A stretch of DNA of 64,000 bases from Asparagopsis taxiformis (taxonomy: Eukaryota; Rhodophyta; Florideophyceae; Bonnemaisoniales; Bonnemaisoniaceae), in NCBI GenBank assembly GCA_030407315.1, contig JALQPE010000598.1, positions 124,001 through 188,000 on the forward strand. Reading direction: 5' to 3'. The translations under genes and the position numbers were made by a program. The notes beneath the pieces were generated by a model. The model had not been told where the DNA came from. It ran no database searches and saw nothing but the letters and a program-made list of their open reading frames with translations. The stretch's first letter is position 1; every line of letters starts with the position of its first letter. This document shows positions 63,056-64,000 of the stretch, piece after piece.

Positions 63056-64000
63056 ATGTCCGAACGCGTTTCAAAGCAGGAGCTGCGGAAGGGCCGCTTC
63101 AAGAAGGCCATCGACAGGGATGAGGCCCGCCGTCAGCGCGGCGATCATCTCGTCGTTATTCGCAAGTCAAAACGGGAGGAGAATCTCATGAAGAAACGTC
63201 GCGAGAAAATGGGCGCTTCTTCCGGATTCGGTGGTAGTGGTGATCTCGATAATTCCACTATCGATTCTAACACTCCACTAAACGCCTCTCTTCACGCCCG
63301 TCTCCCACAGATGGTCGCCGGCGTCTTCTCCAACAATCCCGCAGATCAAGTCCAGTACACACTCGAGTTTCGTAGACTACTCAGTATTGAGCGCAATCCT
63401 CCAATCGAGGAAGTCATTCGTCAGAATGTCGTTCCGCGATTTGTCGAGTTTCTCAAACAGGATATGCAACCTCAGCTTCAGTTCGAAGCCGCATGGGCTT
63501 TGACCAACATCGCTTCTGGAACTTCGGCTCACACAAGAGTCGTTATTGATAACGAGGCCGTTCCCGTCTTTGTTCATCTCCTCAGCTCCCCCAATGATGA
63601 TGTTAGAGAGCAGGCGGTGTGGGCTCTTGGAAATATTGCAGGCGACTCTGCCCAGTGCAGAGATTTGGTCCTGGAAGCAGGTGCGCTTCAGCCCCTTCTT
63701 ATGCAGCTCACAGGTGATTCCAAGGTCACCATGCTGCGCAACGCTACTTGGACTCTCTCAAATCTTTGCCGAGGTAAGCCTCCGCCAAACTTTGAGATGG
63801 TTCGTCCCGCCCTTAGTACTCTGGGCTACCTCATCTATTATGATGATGAAGAGGTACTCACCGATGCCTGCTGGGCTCTATCGTATCTTTCCGACGGAAA
63901 TGACGATAAGATCAAGGCTGTCGTCGAGAGTGGAGTTGTGAAACGCCTCGTGGAGCTCCTCTTGCACCAGAGCGTTTCGGTTCAAACGCCCTCGCTTCGT
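63056..64000 (+). CDS. Importin alpha (C-terminus beyond right edge)
   Basis: This is the adaptor that binds classical nuclear localisation signals and hands cargo to importin beta. From the ATG, 315 codons are open to the edge. Residues 1-55 form a basic importin-beta-binding domain (KGRFKKAIDRDEARRQRGDH, KSKREENLMKKRR). Armadillo repeats follow with the NLS-groove signature Trp/Asn pairs: FEAAWALTNIASGTSAH, EQAVWALGNIAGDS, NATWTLSNLCRGKP and DACWALSYLSDG. No intron is seen in this part. The missing portion is roughly the last four to five repeats. Confidence 0.96.
   Translation, partial: MSERVSKQELRKGRFKKAIDRDEARRQRGDHLVVIRKSKREENLMKKRREKMGASSGFGGSGDLDNSTIDSNTPLNASLHARLPQMVAGVFSNNPADQVQYTLEFRRLLSIERNPPIEEVIRQNVVPRFVEFLKQDMQPQLQFEAAWALTNIASGTSAHTRVVIDNEAVPVFVHLLSSPNDDVREQAVWALGNIAGDSAQCRDLVLEAGALQPLLMQLTGDSKVTMLRNATWTLSNLCRGKPPPNFEMVRPALSTLGYLIYYDDEEVLTDACWALSYLSDGNDDKIKAVVESGVVKRLVELLLHQSVSVQTPSLR

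Noticed and set aside
1..64000. Bacterial-type operons, CRISPR arrays or prophage
   Set aside because: Gene content, spliceosomal introns and targeting peptides are eukaryotic; no direct-repeat arrays were seen.

Overview
The window is nuclear DNA from a photosynthetic eukaryote, most likely a red alga; I infer a florideophyte-type genome. The genes are eukaryotic (cohesin SMC3, importin alpha, exosome RRP41, REV7, THG1, VTI1, cornichon, COQ4) and almost all are single uninterrupted reading frames. Several proteins start with a short leader carrying an early Phe, as red-algal plastid transit peptides do: a membrane-anchored rubredoxin, a pfkB-type kinase, a DnaJ-type zinc-finger protein and a methionine sulfoxide reductase B. 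The species is not proven by anything here.

Layout. From 0 to 5.7 kb, three genes lie on the minus strand: SMC3 (cut by the left edge), an unknown coiled-coil protein, and REV7/MAD2L2. REV7 is the one gene I could reconstruct with introns; it has three exons separated by introns of 69 and 88 nt. After a 2.5 kb gene-free stretch, 8.2-18.4 kb is a dense housekeeping block: two small unknown genes, a membrane protein, RRP41, cornichon, COQ4, THG1, an SLC25 carrier, and a large disordered protein with an apparent frameshift. After 3.4 kb without genes, 21.8-32.1 kb is a second dense block: two tandem ubiquitin-like genes, a pfkB kinase, VTI1, rubredoxin, MsrB, a TrmO-like protein lacking the SAM motif, a large unknown membrane protein, and a CHID1-like GH18 protein.

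From about 33 to 61 kb the character changes. Long AT-rich gaps separate lineage-specific genes, most of them in paralogous pairs: two secreted S41-peptidase-like proteins, two small proteins sharing a C-terminal IDGWE..GRFQN motif, and a C2H2 zinc-finger protein with a shorter relative that lacks the finger. Five of these genes have a clear TATA box about 80-115 nt before the ATG. The gaps also hold a Thr-rich mucin-like gene, two decayed copies of a shared peptide, and a striking 539-bp inverted repeat. Each arm of the repeat carries the 3' end of an S41 gene and a tRNA-Asp-like gene with an 8-nt insertion. A FUSC-type transporter sits at 47-50.6 kb. The right end returns to housekeeping genes: a plastid zinc-finger protein and importin alpha, cut by the right edge.

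The housekeeping genes mostly occur as head-to-head pairs sharing 0.3-0.75 kb promoters, or tail-to-tail pairs as little as 30 bp apart. They cover unrelated pathways, so there is no operon-like logic. I found no intact transposase or reverse transcriptase, no CRISPR array and no rRNA.
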